Shown piece by piece: positions 29,168 through 42,500 of a stretch of 64,000 nucleotides of DNA. Numbering within the stretch: the first letter of the stretch is position 1; every line of letters starts with the position of its first letter. Origin of the DNA: Pogonophryne albipinna (lineage: Eukaryota; Chordata; Actinopteri; Perciformes; Artedidraconidae). The position numbers and the translations under genes were made by a program. Below the pieces are notes generated by a model. It had not been told where the DNA came from. It worked only from the letters and a program-made list of their open reading frames with translations, and did no database searches. The stretch is taken from positions 23,284,412-23,348,411 of the forward strand of contig CM053246.1 in the NCBI GenBank assembly GCA_028583405.1. Direction: 5' to 3'.

Positions 29168-30570
29168 CAGTGGCGGTTCTAGAAAATTTTACATGGGGTG
29201 GCAAAGGGGGGGCAAGAGGTCATGCCAGGGTGGCATGGGAGGGCGGACCGTACGTGGTATTCTATACTGTGTAACCTATTTATTGTTAAATCATGCCCTA
29301 ACACAAGTGTTCTTAATGCACAAGAGAAACAAGGTGTTCAGACAAACAAACTATAATATAATATAAAACAGCAGAAAATACTCATGATACCCTAGAATTC
29401 TTTTTACTGTAACTACAGTAAAAGTACTTAGTTATAATTAAGTACACAAATGACATCACCCATCTCTTAAGAGAGCTAAAGGTGACCTGTGCAGCAACAC
29501 ATTTCAATATTTGATACTAAGAGCCGCTAGATTGTGCTGCTGTAATGGATTATGTATGCAAGGAGGATAAAAACATACCATGTGGTCCAGCTGGAGTTTC
29601 ATCTGCCTCCTGATCCCTGCCTCTGTCCCTCTTTCTGACACTTCATCTTTATTCCTCACATTTCTTCTTCTTCACTAATGTCTTCATCTCCTCCTGGCTT
29701 CCTCCTGCTCTGACCCTCCTGATCTCTTCAGTGTACTCTCTTTTCCTTTTCCTCTTTCTGTTCGTCCTGATCACTTCTCAGATATGTCTTTGTGTTGTTG
29801 TTGAATCACTCCAGCTACTCTGGCCTGCACAAGTCTACTTGTGAAAAGCACTGGTACAAATGCTTGTATAACTTTACACGTTGGGGCCATGTAGCTAATA
29901 AGTAGCATAGCCTATAATAAATATAAAATCAGAAAGTATTTATCAAACGCACACAGGCAGCTGCGTTTAGATCCAGTTTGACGGTAAAGGATGTATCCTG
30001 GTTTAATTTATCTGGCCTCATTGCTGTGATGTGTAATATACGTGGATTTAATAGTACCGCATAGTTTAGCAAATAAAGTGATCGATCTCCCAGCTAGCGC
30101 TGTCTGCGTAGTATTTTGTAACGTAGCGTCCCAAACAGCGATCGTCTGTTAAACGCTATCGATTCAAACGGCAGCGTTTTATTAATATTTTGTTTCAAGC
30201 TCTCGTCCTTATTAAAAACAAAACCAGTCGAAGGGGAAATGCTCCTAGGGGAAGCTGATCCACCTTCAGGTGCTGGGACAGCTCGGTCTCTCTGCAGCTG
30301 TGTGAGCCGCGGTCTGTGTGAACGCCGCTCCGCAGTTTAATGCAGGGCCGTAGCTAAGTTTTTAACGGGCCTAAGATGATATTTATCAAATGATTCACTT
30401 TTAATTAATGAACTGCTTGTTTTGTTGCTTGAGAAGCTTGTGGACATAGTGTAGGTTTGTTTCTACAAGTACAGTTTTAGAGACACCAAAGTTAGGGGGG
30501 CAGCTGGGGGGGTAAGGCTCTACAGTGGGGGGGCAGCTGCCCCCCCTTTCCCCACGTATATCCGCCCCTG
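29168..30570. mobile_element. Non-autonomous hAT (1.40 kb) with 8-bp target duplication
   Basis: Left end CAGTGGCGGTTCTAGA; right end read inward CAGGGGCGGATATACG. They share the pattern CAGNGGCGG. ATATAGCA flanks both sides (29,160-29,167 and 30,571-30,578). It contains a G+C-richer core at about 30,060-30,320 and no transposase. The family is related to the end at 14,903. Confidence 0.88.
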
Positions 30571-31054
30571 ATATAGCACCTTTCATGCATGGCATTCAGC
30601 CCAAAGTTGCAACACAGGATATAGATATTTGCTGTTAGGCCAGTGGTTTCTTGTTAGGCCAATTCAGCATATACAGTAAGATGAGCAAGTATTTTTATTA
30701 TGAAAAACACTTTACATTACTTTTTTCCATTTATTTATTTTTACAATTATCATTTATTATCTTTTATGAATATATCTGGTTGTATATATTGCTCATTTTC
30801 CATAAAAGAAAAAACATGTATTTGAGTTTGTGTTTTATTTGAGTTTGATGCGTAGAAATACTGTACTGTATGATGATTCTTGAAAATGCACTTTTACCAT
30901 AAAAGGCCAGCTCGACCAGTTGGTAGAGGCTCATAAAAACAAAACTGTCAGTCAAAAAAATAAAAATTGTTTGTGGTTATTTGTGGCCCATTTGATAAAA
31001 AAATGCAAACACATAATTTTTCCATAACTTTTTTCTTGGTCTTAAAGCCAGACC

Positions 31055-31174
<120 letters not shown>

Positions 31175-31402
31175 ATGTTCGTATGTAGTCTCCTGATTTT
31201 AAATGGGAATTAAATCATTTGAGTGTTCCCAAAGCACCAGTGTTTTGCAGTTTGTGTGGCCTACTGTACTGTTGCACAGTTTATACTATATAAACTATGT
31301 CCAGGACAAGGTGTTTGGAAGTTTTGGAAGATTCATAGCTAACCACACTGAAGATTATGGAGGTATTGATCAGTCTTCTCATATTTTTAAGCCTCAATTT
31401 GT

Positions 31403-31420
31403 CCCCCCCCCCCCCCCCCC
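31403..31420. repeat. C18 homopolymer
   Basis: A run of 18 C within a stretch between two hAT termini. Confidence 0.9.
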
Positions 31421-31429
31421 ACCAGAAGT

Positions 31430-31549
31430 CACAATTTAAGGGGTCATTTCTAAAAAGAACTTCCGGGGGAACATCCCCCGGGACCCCCCTATGGTTTGGT
31501 CACCATTGACATAGCCCCACCTAAAATATTTTCCACCGGCCGCCACTGG
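31430..31549. mobile_element. Terminus of a CAGTGGCGG-type hAT
   Basis: The right end reads inward CAGTGGCGGCCGGTGGAAAA. A partner end with the same following sequence was not found. It differs from the hAT ending at 30,570, and its flank does not match ATATAGCA. Confidence 0.45.
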
Positions 31550-31554
31550 CGAGG

Positions 31555-31925
31555 GGAGATATGATCGAAGTTTTCAAATAACTCCACAACATCTACAAAA
31601 CATCATGCCCACTACAACGGGATTATAACACCTGGACTCGTGGACACTGCCTCAAGTTGAAGAAAAAGTACTCAAGACTGACTATCCGCCGCAACTTGTT
31701 CAGCCTGCGTGTGGTTGACTTGTGGAATGATCTGCCAGAAAGCGTTGTCACATCCAAGACTGTTAACTGTCTCAAGTCCCGTCTCGACTATTATTGGTCA
31801 AACATCACTTTCACTTTGGACTATGTGACTGTTGCCACCAGCATCCATAGTATATAAAGAACAGTGATCTACGTATTTATGAGCGACTAAAAGGCCCTAG
31901 GCCTACTACAGCTGTATCCTATTGA
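31555..31925 (+). pseudogene. C-terminus of an L2-like LINE ORF2
   Basis: GDMIEVFK, then (after a stop) HNIYKTSCPLQ, TRGHCLKLKKKYSRLTIRRN and FSLRVVDLWNDLPESVV, then SRLDYYWS. These are the conserved C-terminal blocks of LINE reverse transcriptases of the L2/CR1 clade. A TAA breaks the frame near 31,582. The 3' end has an ATTGATTGATT tail at 31,920. It is a 5'-truncated, dead copy. Confidence 0.8.
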
Positions 31926-31936
31926 TTGATTGATTC

Positions 31937-32105
31937 CGTTTCAAAGTGCTGTTTGACGCTCGGCGTAACCTTGGCGCACTGCCACTCCAACATCCAATCA
32001 CAGAGCTTGAGGAATAATCACTGGGTTTGTCAAGCAAAGCGGCTGCTGTAGTCCCAAACGATAGCTGAGGATTATGGGTAGTGTAGTGTTCTGCCATCCT
32101 AAACT
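31937..32105 (+). promoter_or_regulatory. Duplicated promoter-like block, copy 2
   Basis: Repeats 2315-2475, including GACGCTCGGCGTAACCTTGG, the CCAAT-type box and the reverse ZNF143-like site (32,067-32,087). It lies about 0.9 kb upstream of the duplicated exons. The LINE tail ends exactly where the block begins. Confidence 0.5.
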
Positions 32106-32431
32106 CCGAACAAATATTTGTTCCTCCGAATGGAAGGGGACAAACACAAAAGCATTGTACACAATTTAAACCAATCAATGTTGTGTAATTAACAAGGATA
32201 ATCTGGTGTTTTTCAGTTGATGAGTATTGCAGATATCACTGTAAAATCAATCGAAAGTAAGGAGAATACTTACTTCCGGGTGTAAAATTATCCGTTATCC
32301 AATGGGAATGGAAGCTCACATTGCCTTTAATTGCCACGGATTAATGGACAGATGCGGTGCTTCCCTGAGCGTCAAATACCGCCGCTGATGGGAATACATT
32401 GCAATCAGTTGAAAGCTCTTTGCGTCCGTTT

Positions 32432-33262
32432 ATGAAATGCATCTTCAGGGTACTAGATAGCCTGTCAGAAGGCCACTGCAGGGTCTAATGATAAGTCAAA
32501 ACATAATGTAAAATGTATTCTAGGAATGCTCAACCAACTCTTTTACTTTGGATTGATAACTGTTACTGTTAATAGGATCAACTGGCAAAATATCACAATA
32601 ATTTTTTTTTTATGTTTTTGAACCCTAAACCCTTAATGTTTCCTCTCATATTGTACACAAGAGGGAGCTCTAGTCTTGTTTCTAAAGCTGTAGATGCTTA
32701 ACTGCTAGCTGACAGAAGAGGTCAACATGTGGCCACACTTAAGTCTCCTTCCTCCACATGGAGACCCCATTGCCTGATAACGAAAACTTCTACTGTACAG
32801 TCTAGGAAAATCTAGCTGAGGGTCATTGCCATCTTTCAGTAGCTCTTAATAACCGAATAACTAATCGGAAATGCATCAGTAATTGATGGTGATGATTGCT
32901 ATTCCTTGGATACAAAAGTGTGTGTGTGTGTGTGTTTTCTCCACTTGTGCTTATTTCTCCTGTGGTCATCAAGGTCAGCAGACTTTGGGTGTCTCTGTAA
33001 TTCAGTTAAACCTGTTGGATTTTTGAATGAGCTCTGTTAATTCATTATGTTGCTAGTTTCTGAAATTAAAAAGTTTCTTTCTGGGCTCTTCTCTGCTGTC
33101 ATTTCAGGGCTTTTTGACGTGGCGTTCGTCTCTGCAATCATGTCTTCACTTGGTAAGACCCCCATCATCTCCATGTGTTTACCACCACCACCACCACTCG
33201 AATACTCTAAAGAACCTTTATTCTATAATCAAAACATTATTATATCATATCTAAATCATATT
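32432..33262 (+). repeat. Segmental duplication block, copy 2
   Basis: Collinear with 4118-4985. Differences include an expanded GTGTGT run, a longer ACC repeat and loss of about 47 bases in the exon. The untranslated exon's donor is GTCAGC here (33.0 kb; exon end 32,973) instead of GTAAGC in copy 1. Confidence 0.88.
33108..33152 (+). CDS. First coding exon of an IFI44-like paralogue (orphan, copy 2)
   Basis: Acceptor ATTTCAG and donor GTAAGA bound 45 bases with ATG at 33,140 encoding M-S-S-L plus one base, identical in coding part to copy 1. No IFI44-like exon was found on the + strand in the remaining 30 kb, so the body is either beyond the window, lost, or represented by the inverted copy at 15.6-25.1 kb. 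Confidence 0.45.
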
Positions 33263-36200
33263 GTAGTAAATCTCCTCAGTTTTCTGTCAGTGATGGAGGT
33301 TATGATAGTGAATGGAGCTTGCCTAATGCCTACTCGATATAACCCCTCAAAGCATAATAAACATGAAATCAATTTTCCCGGTTATTTCAGGTTGGTTATC
33401 TGTCACTCAGCTATTTTGGCTAGCAGCCTGCGAATGATCAGGCGTAATAACAGCGAGCAAGAAGGAGGCCCAGCTATCTTTATGACCTTGTGGCCGTGCC
33501 CAGCTTTTGTTGTTTCAGCAAACTAGTTTTTATATCTGAATCCCCTTGTAGAAAGTCTGGTAGATATGGAGCCATTGTTTGTAAGGAGACATAAAAGGAA
33601 CGAGATCCAAAACCAGTGGAAACACCTAATGTTCCCAAACTGAATCATGCAACAATTTGAGAAGTCTTACACATCAGCTGATGTTATACTGGCTAGTTAT
33701 TTGAGGGCAACACCCAAATCACAAATACAACCTGCTGCGGCCTTGAGGTTATGAGTGGGTGTCATTAAAGGTTATTGTACTGTTGATGGCTTGACAGCAA
33801 ACACTATCTAGGTGGCTATTTGTGGAGACAAAAACCAAAACAGACCTTATAATTTATCATCCTTTAACCAGAAAACAGGTGGAATGTAGTCATAAATATG
33901 TTTAATGTATACCAAAATAACTTGAATACATATATCAGTGACATAATGATATGAGTCCTACAGGTCACTCATTCAGTCATGGATAAGTAATGTTGTTGTT
34001 GTTTTTGTTTTGTTAAAAAAAGACTCACCTGTAGTCCCTCGGGTATACTATGTGGTCATGTGTTATAGAAAATGACAAATGTATTTTCAATGCTTAATGT
34101 AAGTGTAAGGAGATTATACAGTATATGTGTATTATGACATGCCACAAGGCCAGGGGTTGTACCCTGGGCCGGGACATTGCAGCACATGGCATACTGTGTT
34201 ACCACTCATCATCTATCAAGACCCTCCAACAATTTCTTTAAACTGCACCAAAGAAAAATAGAGTCATATTAGTCTATAAGACCATTTCACCACAGATTCT
34301 TCCATGCTAAAGATTTCAAAAAATAAGTCGGTATATACGTATAAGGATTTTCCTGGTAAGGGATATCTGGGACTGCCAGGTAACAGTCATGTGAGCTGCA
34401 ATGCAGTGGCAGGTACATGCTTGTGTCCTCTCAGCATTTGGTAATTTTGTTAATGCTATATCTCATAAATAATGTGAAGAGGTAATGATTTGTTCTTCCT
34501 TAGCTCTTCCTTATTATCGTCATCTGCAGGTGTGATTTTAGGAAGTTCAGACGGTTTCTTGCTCTGACTGAGTAGCTCCAGCTGATATCTGTGGAGCGGA
34601 GAGCCGCAGGTGGGGCGGAGGGAGGGGGGTCAGCTGTTTAAACAGGGAGCTATGCTGACTATGTAAGTGTGTGACACAGCGTCTGCACTACGGGCGACAC
34701 ACACAAACACATGGGCTGAACTTGCAGTGAGGGTTGACATTAAAGCACTGCAGTGATCTGGGTGAAGCTGGTTAGGGTTGATGAGACAGTTAGTAAATAG
34801 GTCATGTCAGCTGAAGTATGGAGATGATCACAGATGGCAAACTGGTCTTTTTTGTATTACTATATTAATGGGTCTAGTCAGTCCCTACTCAGACTTATTT
34901 GTCTGATAAACTCCCTTAAAGTACCTCTGTGACAGGGATATTGTTTGAGTTTTGCCAAAGGATTGACAGGACATGATGTTCTGTACCGACAGCCTCTGAT
35001 CATGTTTACAGTGCCATGTGTAGGCATCAGTAATCACCTGAGAGTGAAGTCAAGTGGATCAACACCTTTCTTCTTCTTCAACATCAACCACTGTACCTTT
35101 GATCAAAAAAGGTTTGTGGTAGTCCAAACACTAGCTTAAAATTATGACTTTGTGAAGTACATTTTATTGACAAACCATTATATTGAATGGGCTCTCTCAT
35201 TACTGAGCTCCAAGTACGGATGGACAATTTCTGATAAGTTAAAACAATTAGTGTATTTTCACAGATTGGAATTCCACAACATGATGTCAGATAATGCCGA
35301 TATTAATTCCTTTTATTTAAGGCTCTTCTCATAGACTGAGCACAGTTTCAGTTTCATAGATTTGTTTTCATTCTGTGAAAGCTTTTCCAGTTTCTGAGAA
35401 TGAACGACTGAAATGGCACTGCGGGTTCATTCAGACTGTGTTTGCCTTAACGAATGATTTACTGCTGCCTCCTTGCAACTTTCTTATTCCATGTCTAGAG
35501 AGAGCTACTTTTCGCCGTAAAGTAACATTTGTTGTGTTGTATAATACAGAACATAGAGTTTGTCTCTTTGATCCAGTACTTTGTGTTCTGTTGCAGTGGT
35601 CATGATACTTTGAGTGGTTTGGATGACTCCTACTGCATGTGTACTGCTACGGATTGTTTACATGGATGTCACTCAGACTCGTCCATTTTACAACATGTGT
35701 CCCAGTAATTGAATCCGTCTCAGTTGATGTTTTAGTGCTGGCAAAGGCCATGTGATTGAAATGACTCAGGTATGATTCTTCACTGTCAAAGTGTAAGTGT
35801 CCTTTGTTGTTTTATTTTTTATCAAAGATTTTTTAAATTTATTTATTTTTATTTATTCTACTAAAATCATACAAAAACAAAAACGTATAATTCATACACA
35901 CAAATGAACACAATTAGTAGAAGCAATGAATTAAACAACACTGATCCTCCTCCACTAAAGTCATTCTGAGGTTTTTCTTCCAAGTCATAGGTTGTTTGTT
36001 CCTTAACAAAGTGACGGATACAATCACAGATCTTCACATATTTGTTGTTGAATTTGTATATTTTAAGGGGAAAATGTCCCTCTTCCAATGTTCATTGTAT
36101 AAAATTGGCAAAAATCTCATAATGGCAATTATAAACTTTGACAAGTTGTCTTCTTGTTTTGCCCGTGATCTGTTGAGATCTCTTTATTATTACAGGGGAT

Positions 36201-37995
36201 TGTATGATAACATGTTGTGTTTATTACTTACATGTCGTGGTTACACGCAATAAGTACAAACTATGATTGTCAGTTCTCCCTAGTCTGCTTATGGGTGGAG
36301 AAGTTAAATTGGTGGTTGTGTTGAGACAATTAATGATGTTGATGTAGAGACAGGAAGTGCTTGGTGTCAGCTCCCTGTCTCTTGCTTGTTGTGCTGCCTG
36401 TGAGTCACCTTTAAACACTCAGTGTGTCATTACAGTCGATACCCGCTGTTGGCTACAATAGAGAAAAATATTGTCTACACCTATCTTGGTAAGACAAATA
36501 TTTAAAATCGCAGATGGGCCCGGAAATGAAGGAGATCAATGTTGTCCGGTAAACAGAGCTGCAGAGTGCTGGTGGTCCTGTGTTTCAACAGGTGGAGCAA
36601 TCTCCTGTCGATAGGACAACCTGTGATAACAACTGTGTGCTGGATGGGACACAATGACAAAGTGTGATAATGACTGGGATTTGTCTAGTTCTATGATTGT
36701 GTGTCATATTAAGATTGTCTGCAACTTTTGAGTTGTTGATAAAACTTTACGGCAAGTACTTCAGCTACAGCCCTTATTACTCTTTATACCTTTTTAGCTA
36801 ATGCGTATACCCAGAAATGTCAAGTGAAAGATTTGAATTCCTGAATGAATTGTTTTTTGCTTTTTACATCACTTGGAGTTTTTCAATAATATACAGTTTG
36901 TGCAAATTCAAAACTATCAATTGATTAAGTTAATAAATACATTTAAAGGTAGGGATGGGAAATATGCCTTTTGCTTGTTTTAAAGACTTCACTACAGTAA
37001 GATGATGTCATTTTCTGAATTAAACAGACTGTTCTGTTTTATCACTGATACTTCCAATAAAAGTACAAACATGGATAGACAGAAATAATCAACTTCACAT
37101 CGGGAGGCAGTGCACTATAATAAGTGATGGCGGTCACCTGCATTATCAGATGCTGTGTATGCAGTCAACATGCTCAGTGGATCAGCCTGCTTTCTCACAT
37201 ACTGTAAACCAGCCATAGTTTAGTAAGTCAACCTCCTATCGGATGTCTCCCAGTCACCAGAGCTGCTTGTTTGTGCACAGTATTCTACAGTAAAGAAAAC
37301 TTCATAAACAACTTTTAGAATGCATTTATTTTCAGAGACTTGTTGACAATGTTTTTGTGAAGAGCCAATAAATAACTGGGAATAAAAAACTTGTTGCTTG
37401 TTAGAATCCATTTGTGTGCTCCAATTTTAAGGTGCAACATAGAGTAAAATGTCTGTGTGGTGTCTCCTTTTTCGATGGTTGCTACTGTTGTGTCTCTGCA
37501 CTTCCCAAAAGTCCCAAATGAAGTGGGAACACTTGTGGACATGCTTTTGGGAGGTGAACACGAGCCCTAATCTGGGTTTCTCTATAATGCACGGACGTGC
37601 TGTTCTGAAAACAGAAGATAGAAAAGTATATATTTGGTTTAAGAATCTATCAACAGTATTTCATCTCCGAAGGCTGTGCTCTGGCTTTGCGTCAGATCTC
37701 ACCACAGACAGTCTCCAATCTGCCTGGCCGGCAGCCTGGAGGCGGAAACATTGTTCAGCCTCACAGTGTTTACGTCTCAGCCTCCTCCGGGTGAACACAG
37801 CCTGCAGCTCAGAGGAAAAGCAAGGGTCTGAAGTCTTGAGAAATATGAAAACCCACCCATCTCTGTTCCAGTATCAACAGCTGGCAGTAGAAGTCAGCCG
37901 TTAACCTTCACCACTATTTCCTCTCTGTTTAGCCTCAAGACAAAGAAGTTTTTTCTCAAACTACACCTGTGAAATAAACTTAGATTTGACATATA
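33263..37995. other. Non-coding, nothing recognised
   Basis: No supported exon, RNA gene or complete repeat. A G+C-richer patch with GGTGGGGCGGAGGGAGGGGGG lies at about 34,590-34,700; it could be a promoter of an unseen gene, but nothing else supports this. Confidence 0.4.
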
Positions 37996-39593
37996 CAGTG
38001 GGGCAAAAAAGTATTTAGTCAGCCACCAATTGTGCAAGTTCTCCCACTTAAAAAGATGAGAGAGGCCTGTAATTTTCATCCTAGGTACACTTCAAACATG
38101 AGAGACAAAATGAGAAAAAAAAAATCCAGAAAATCACATTGTCTGATTTTTAAAGAATTTATTTGCAAATTATGGTGGAAAATAAGTATTTGGTCAATAA
38201 CAAAAGTTCATCTCAATACTTTGTTATATACCCTTTGTTGACAATGACAGAGGTCAAACGTTTTCTGTAAGTCTTCACAAGGTTTTCACACACTGTTGCT
38301 GGTATTTTGGACCATTCCTCCATGCAGATCTCCTCTAGAGCAGTGATGTTTTGGGGCTGTCGCTGGGCAACACAGACTTTCAACTCCCTCCAAAGATTTT
38401 CTATGGGGTTGAGATCTGGAGACTGGCTAGGCCGCTCCAGGACCTTGAAATGCTTCTTACGAAGCCCGTTGCCCGGGCGGTGTGTTTGGGATCATTGTCA
38501 TGCTGAAAGACCCAGCCACGTTTCATCTTCAATGCCCTTGCTGATGGAAGGAGGTTGTCACTCAAAATCTCACGATACATGGCCCCATACATTATTTCCT
38601 TTACACGGATCAGTCGTCCTGGTCCCTTTGCAGAAAAACAGCCCCAAAGCATGATGTTTACACCCCCATGTTTCACAGTAGGTATGGTGTTCTTTGGATG
38701 CAACTCAGCATTCTTTCTCCTCCAAACACGTCTAGTTGAGTTTTTACCAAAAAGTTCTATTTTGGTTTCATCTGACCATATGACATTCTCCCAATCCTCT
38801 TCTGGATCATCTAAATGCTCTCTAGCAAACTTCAGACGGGCCTGGACATGTACTGGCTTAAGCAGGGGGACACGTCTGGCACTGCAGGATTTGAGTCCCT
38901 GGCGGCGTAGTGTGTTACTGATGGTAGCCTTTGTCACTTTGGTCCCAGCTCTCTGCAGGTCATTGACTAGGTCCCCTGTGTGGTTCTTGGATTTTTGCTC
39001 ACCGTTCTTGTGATCATTTTGACCCCATGGGGTGAGATCTTGCGTGGAGCCCCAGATCGAGGGAGATTATCAGTGGTCTTGTATGTCTTCCATTTTCTAA
39101 TAATTGCTCCCACAGTTGATTTCTTCACACCAAGCTGCTTACCTATTGCAGATTCAGTCTTCCCAGCCTGGTGCAGGTCTACAATTTTGTTTCTGGTGTC
39201 CTTTGACAGCTCTTTGGTCTTGGCCATAGTGGAGTTTGGAGTGTGACTGTTTGAGGTTGTGGACAGGTGTCTTTTATACTGATAACGAGTTCAAACAGGT
39301 GCCATTAATACAGTTAACAAGTGGAGGACAGAGGAGGCTCTTAAAGAAGAAGTTCCAGGTCTGTGAGAGCCAGAGATCTTGTTTGTTTGTAGGTGACCAA
39401 ATACTTATTTTACCGAGGAATTTACCAATTAATTCATTAAAAATCCTACAATGTGATTTCCTGGATTCTTTCCCCCCATTTTGTCTCTCATAGTTGAGGT
39501 ATACCTAGGATGAAAATTACAGGCCTCTCTCATCTTTTTAAGTGGGAGAACTTGCACAATTGGTGGCTGACTAAATACTTTTTTGCCCCACTG
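37996..39593 (-). mobile_element. Tc1-like transposon, full length (1.6 kb)
   Basis: Both ends start CAGTGGGGCAAAAAAGTATT, flanked by TA dinucleotides (37,994-37,995 and 39,594-39,595), the Tc1/mariner target site. The inverted repeats extend about 210 bp with few differences and repeat internal blocks (AAATAAGTATTTGGTCA near the inner edge), the IR/DR layout. The transposase gene inside is frameshifted. Confidence 0.96.
38213..39227 (-). pseudogene. Tc1-like transposase with two frameshifts
   Basis: Starts at 39,227 with [20 protein letters not shown] (paired-like HTH) and [15 protein letters not shown]. The frame breaks near 38,970, then resumes ([14 protein letters not shown]). The catalytic core shows WSDETKI (first D) and HDNDPKHT (second D). 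A second break at about 38,475 shifts the C-terminus, where NPIENLW carries the last acid; the stop is at 38,215. The DD(34)E acids are all still encoded, but no single protein spans them. Confidence 0.93.
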
Positions 39594-39599
39594 TAACTG

Positions 39600-42500
39600 A
39601 TACTGCTCTACTTTGTTCCATATATGCATGGGGTGATACTGCAGCAGAGTATACTAATCTTTATTTTGGACCTTCCACTTTGAGTGTAAGCATGAGAAGA
39701 AAGGCTCTTTATATCTGGGTCTTTCTATATTTCCTTCTTCTCTTGCACACACACATCACACTTTTATTTTATAAAATTGCTTCTTCATCACTTCTTCTTT
39801 TCACTCACTCAAACTGCTGAGACACAATCACCTTCATTGATTGATATCCATCACAAAAAATAAAAATAAAGGTCCTGTTTTTCTGTGCATAATCATGGAA
39901 TAGTGAGCGGAATTTTCAGCCAAACTTCTGTTGAAGAATATACAGGGAAAGTAATGAAGAGAATAGAGGGAAGGAGAATACAGGAAAATACATCTAAATC
40001 AAATTAGTCTAAAATAGGAGAGGAAGAAAAAACAGGAAAGGCAGTGAGACTAGAGGAAAGGAGGAATATAAGGAGAAGCAAGCGGGAAGAAATGGAAGGG
40101 GGCAGGAACCGGTCTGAACCAGCGTAGGCAGACTAGCGGGGCTTTATACCCCTCCTCACTTTCCTCCTCCTCCTCGTCTTTCCTCTGACTCAGGCTGAAC
40201 TTTTTCTTTAACTGCTCTGTCATGCGCTTGTTGTCACCAGGAATATTTTGGATAAACTTTCCCCAGAAGTGTAAGAGGATCCAAAAAGTGAGGTCAAAGG
40301 AACGTGGTGGCGATGTTGGGAAGAACCCGGACAGACGGGCAGGTTTTACCATTCACATTGCAAAAGTAATCAGGAAGTGAGCCAAAACAGAGACATCCAC
40401 TGATATGCATGTGTGGCCAGACATAGCACAGTTCTGACTGTAATACTCACAGAGGGAGTGAGACGTCTGTCTCTGCTCAGGATGACATTACTATGCTATA
40501 TCTTTACATCCAATGTTGCTTCTTTATTTAATCCTAACATGTTTTACAATTTATGTAAAATTATTCATTTAAATATGCTATAGTCCTTCGAGGTATCGGA
40601 TGATGATATTGTTAAAGAGAAGAGAAGGCTGATGATGATTATATACTAAATAATGGGTTTGTATGCATTGATTATTGGTTTGGGATTGGAAGAGTTGTTT
40701 AAGTATTGATGAGTTTTGAATGAATCATGGCAGGAAAATAGAAAGACTGGTGGTAAAAACAACGTTGAGAATAATTTTGCTTGGTGTGTGAGGACATCGT
40801 TGTTGTTTTGCGATTTGTCCTTGTTTTTAAGTCGGTGAGAGTTATTATTAAACCTTGATAGGAAAGGGCCAGCGATGTCAGAGGAAGCGGTGTCTCCATC
40901 CCTGGGATGAATCCAACCTGATGTAAGCTGCGTTCACAGAGCACATCCAAACTGACACTATTTCTGGACTCTGCCAGCTGCCAAACACTAAACTTACTTT
41001 CCCAGACCAGTGGCTTCCTTTAGTGGAGATCAGACACGTTCTATTAATACACATTACATACATATCTTCACCCATCAGAGCAAACATGGGATCACTGTGA
41101 ATCACTGCCAAATCTATTTCAGCGGCTGGACAGATGCTGTAAACAAGTTTGATAATTTATTTAAATAATTATGACCCATATAAGCCAGTGATGCCCATTT
41201 AAGATATGGTGGAGATCTTTAATGTCTACCTTTCATTTCGTGTCAGTCCTTTTCAGGCTGAAAATAAATCCATGTGCCGGTTGAAAAGACATCTAGGACT
41301 AGAAAGAAAACAGCATTTTAAGTTATGATTGAGAAGGAAATGGCAACACTTCTTAAACACATTATTCTTATTTAACTTTTCCATTCTTTGCTTTCTGCGG
41401 GGAAGATTGGAGGATTTATTGAACGTGGCCCCAACTAGGTCCAGTCTGTGGGTCTCCTGCCCAGTGTTGTGAACGCACTCATTGCATGTCTGAAGCAAGG
41501 GAGGAGGCGGTGATGCTGGAGGTCAAACTCCCGACCTCTGACCTCTGACCTGAGACTATAACTATGCCAGGAGCCTCACTACATGCAGAGCAGTCATCAA
41601 TCCACTGCACTGAGATGGTATCTGCTCTGCGCTGACTCAGGTTTTATAATGCGTGACCAAAGGCAGCTGTAAACAGCTGTAACAGCCCAGAGCTGCTGTG
41701 CTCAATGCAATATGACCCTACATAACTATCTATCTATATACTTGTGGAGTTTCAGCTTTGGAAAACATAAAAGTTATATTCAAACATCAATGATTCCTGA
41801 TGAATCTTGCTAGCTCTAGCACCTCTACTGCTTGCCAGCAATATTCCTAATTCTAATATTTCCATTACACAACAACCATTTTTATTTGCCCCACACCCTT
41901 CTCTTCCTGGATAAAGGATTAACACTTTGGGTGTTATTTATTATGTATCCTATATCCCTTCTACTATTTGTGATCCAAAAAACTCTGAAGCTTCACAGAA
42001 AGTGAAACCCAAAAATGTAAACTCTCTCCCACTCTTCAGAAATGACAGTCAAGATGCCCCTAAGAATGACACTTGAAGCACATTTGCCAACCGATACATT
42101 TAGTTTAATTTAGTTTGATCAGGTTTGAATGTTTGGAAGGATTTGCATAGCTAGTTTTTGCAATTTAAAAGCTCGGTGGAAAGCTAGATGTTAAAAAAGC
42201 CCCAAAGCAAAAATGAGTGTCTTCTCTCCAAATCGAACCCTTACCACCTCATTTATTGTAAAAACTTGCCTCATAATCCAAGTGAATCATAGTCGGGCAC
42301 ATTTCCTCCATCTGCCACAGCTTAAAATCACTTCCACCTGGACAGAATAGAGGCGGTACTTTTAGTTTTTCCATTGCATAACTCTCCAGCTGCATTTTAT
42401 CTGTTCCTCTGGAGAGGTAGAAGTCTTGCAAATGCATGGCAGTTTTCCTGACATTGCATTTCTATAAAGATGTATCTATTGAAAGCACAATCTTTTGTAT

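Noticed and set aside
33047..33526. 159-codon + strand ORF starting in the duplication block
   Set aside because: It reads through a clear splice acceptor and donor into intron. Only the short exon 33,108-33,152 is supported.
40050..40352. 100-codon - strand ORF with an acidic run as a coding exon
   Set aside because: No start exon, splice borders or domain could be supported, and low-complexity Glu runs arise easily from GAG/GGA-rich DNA.
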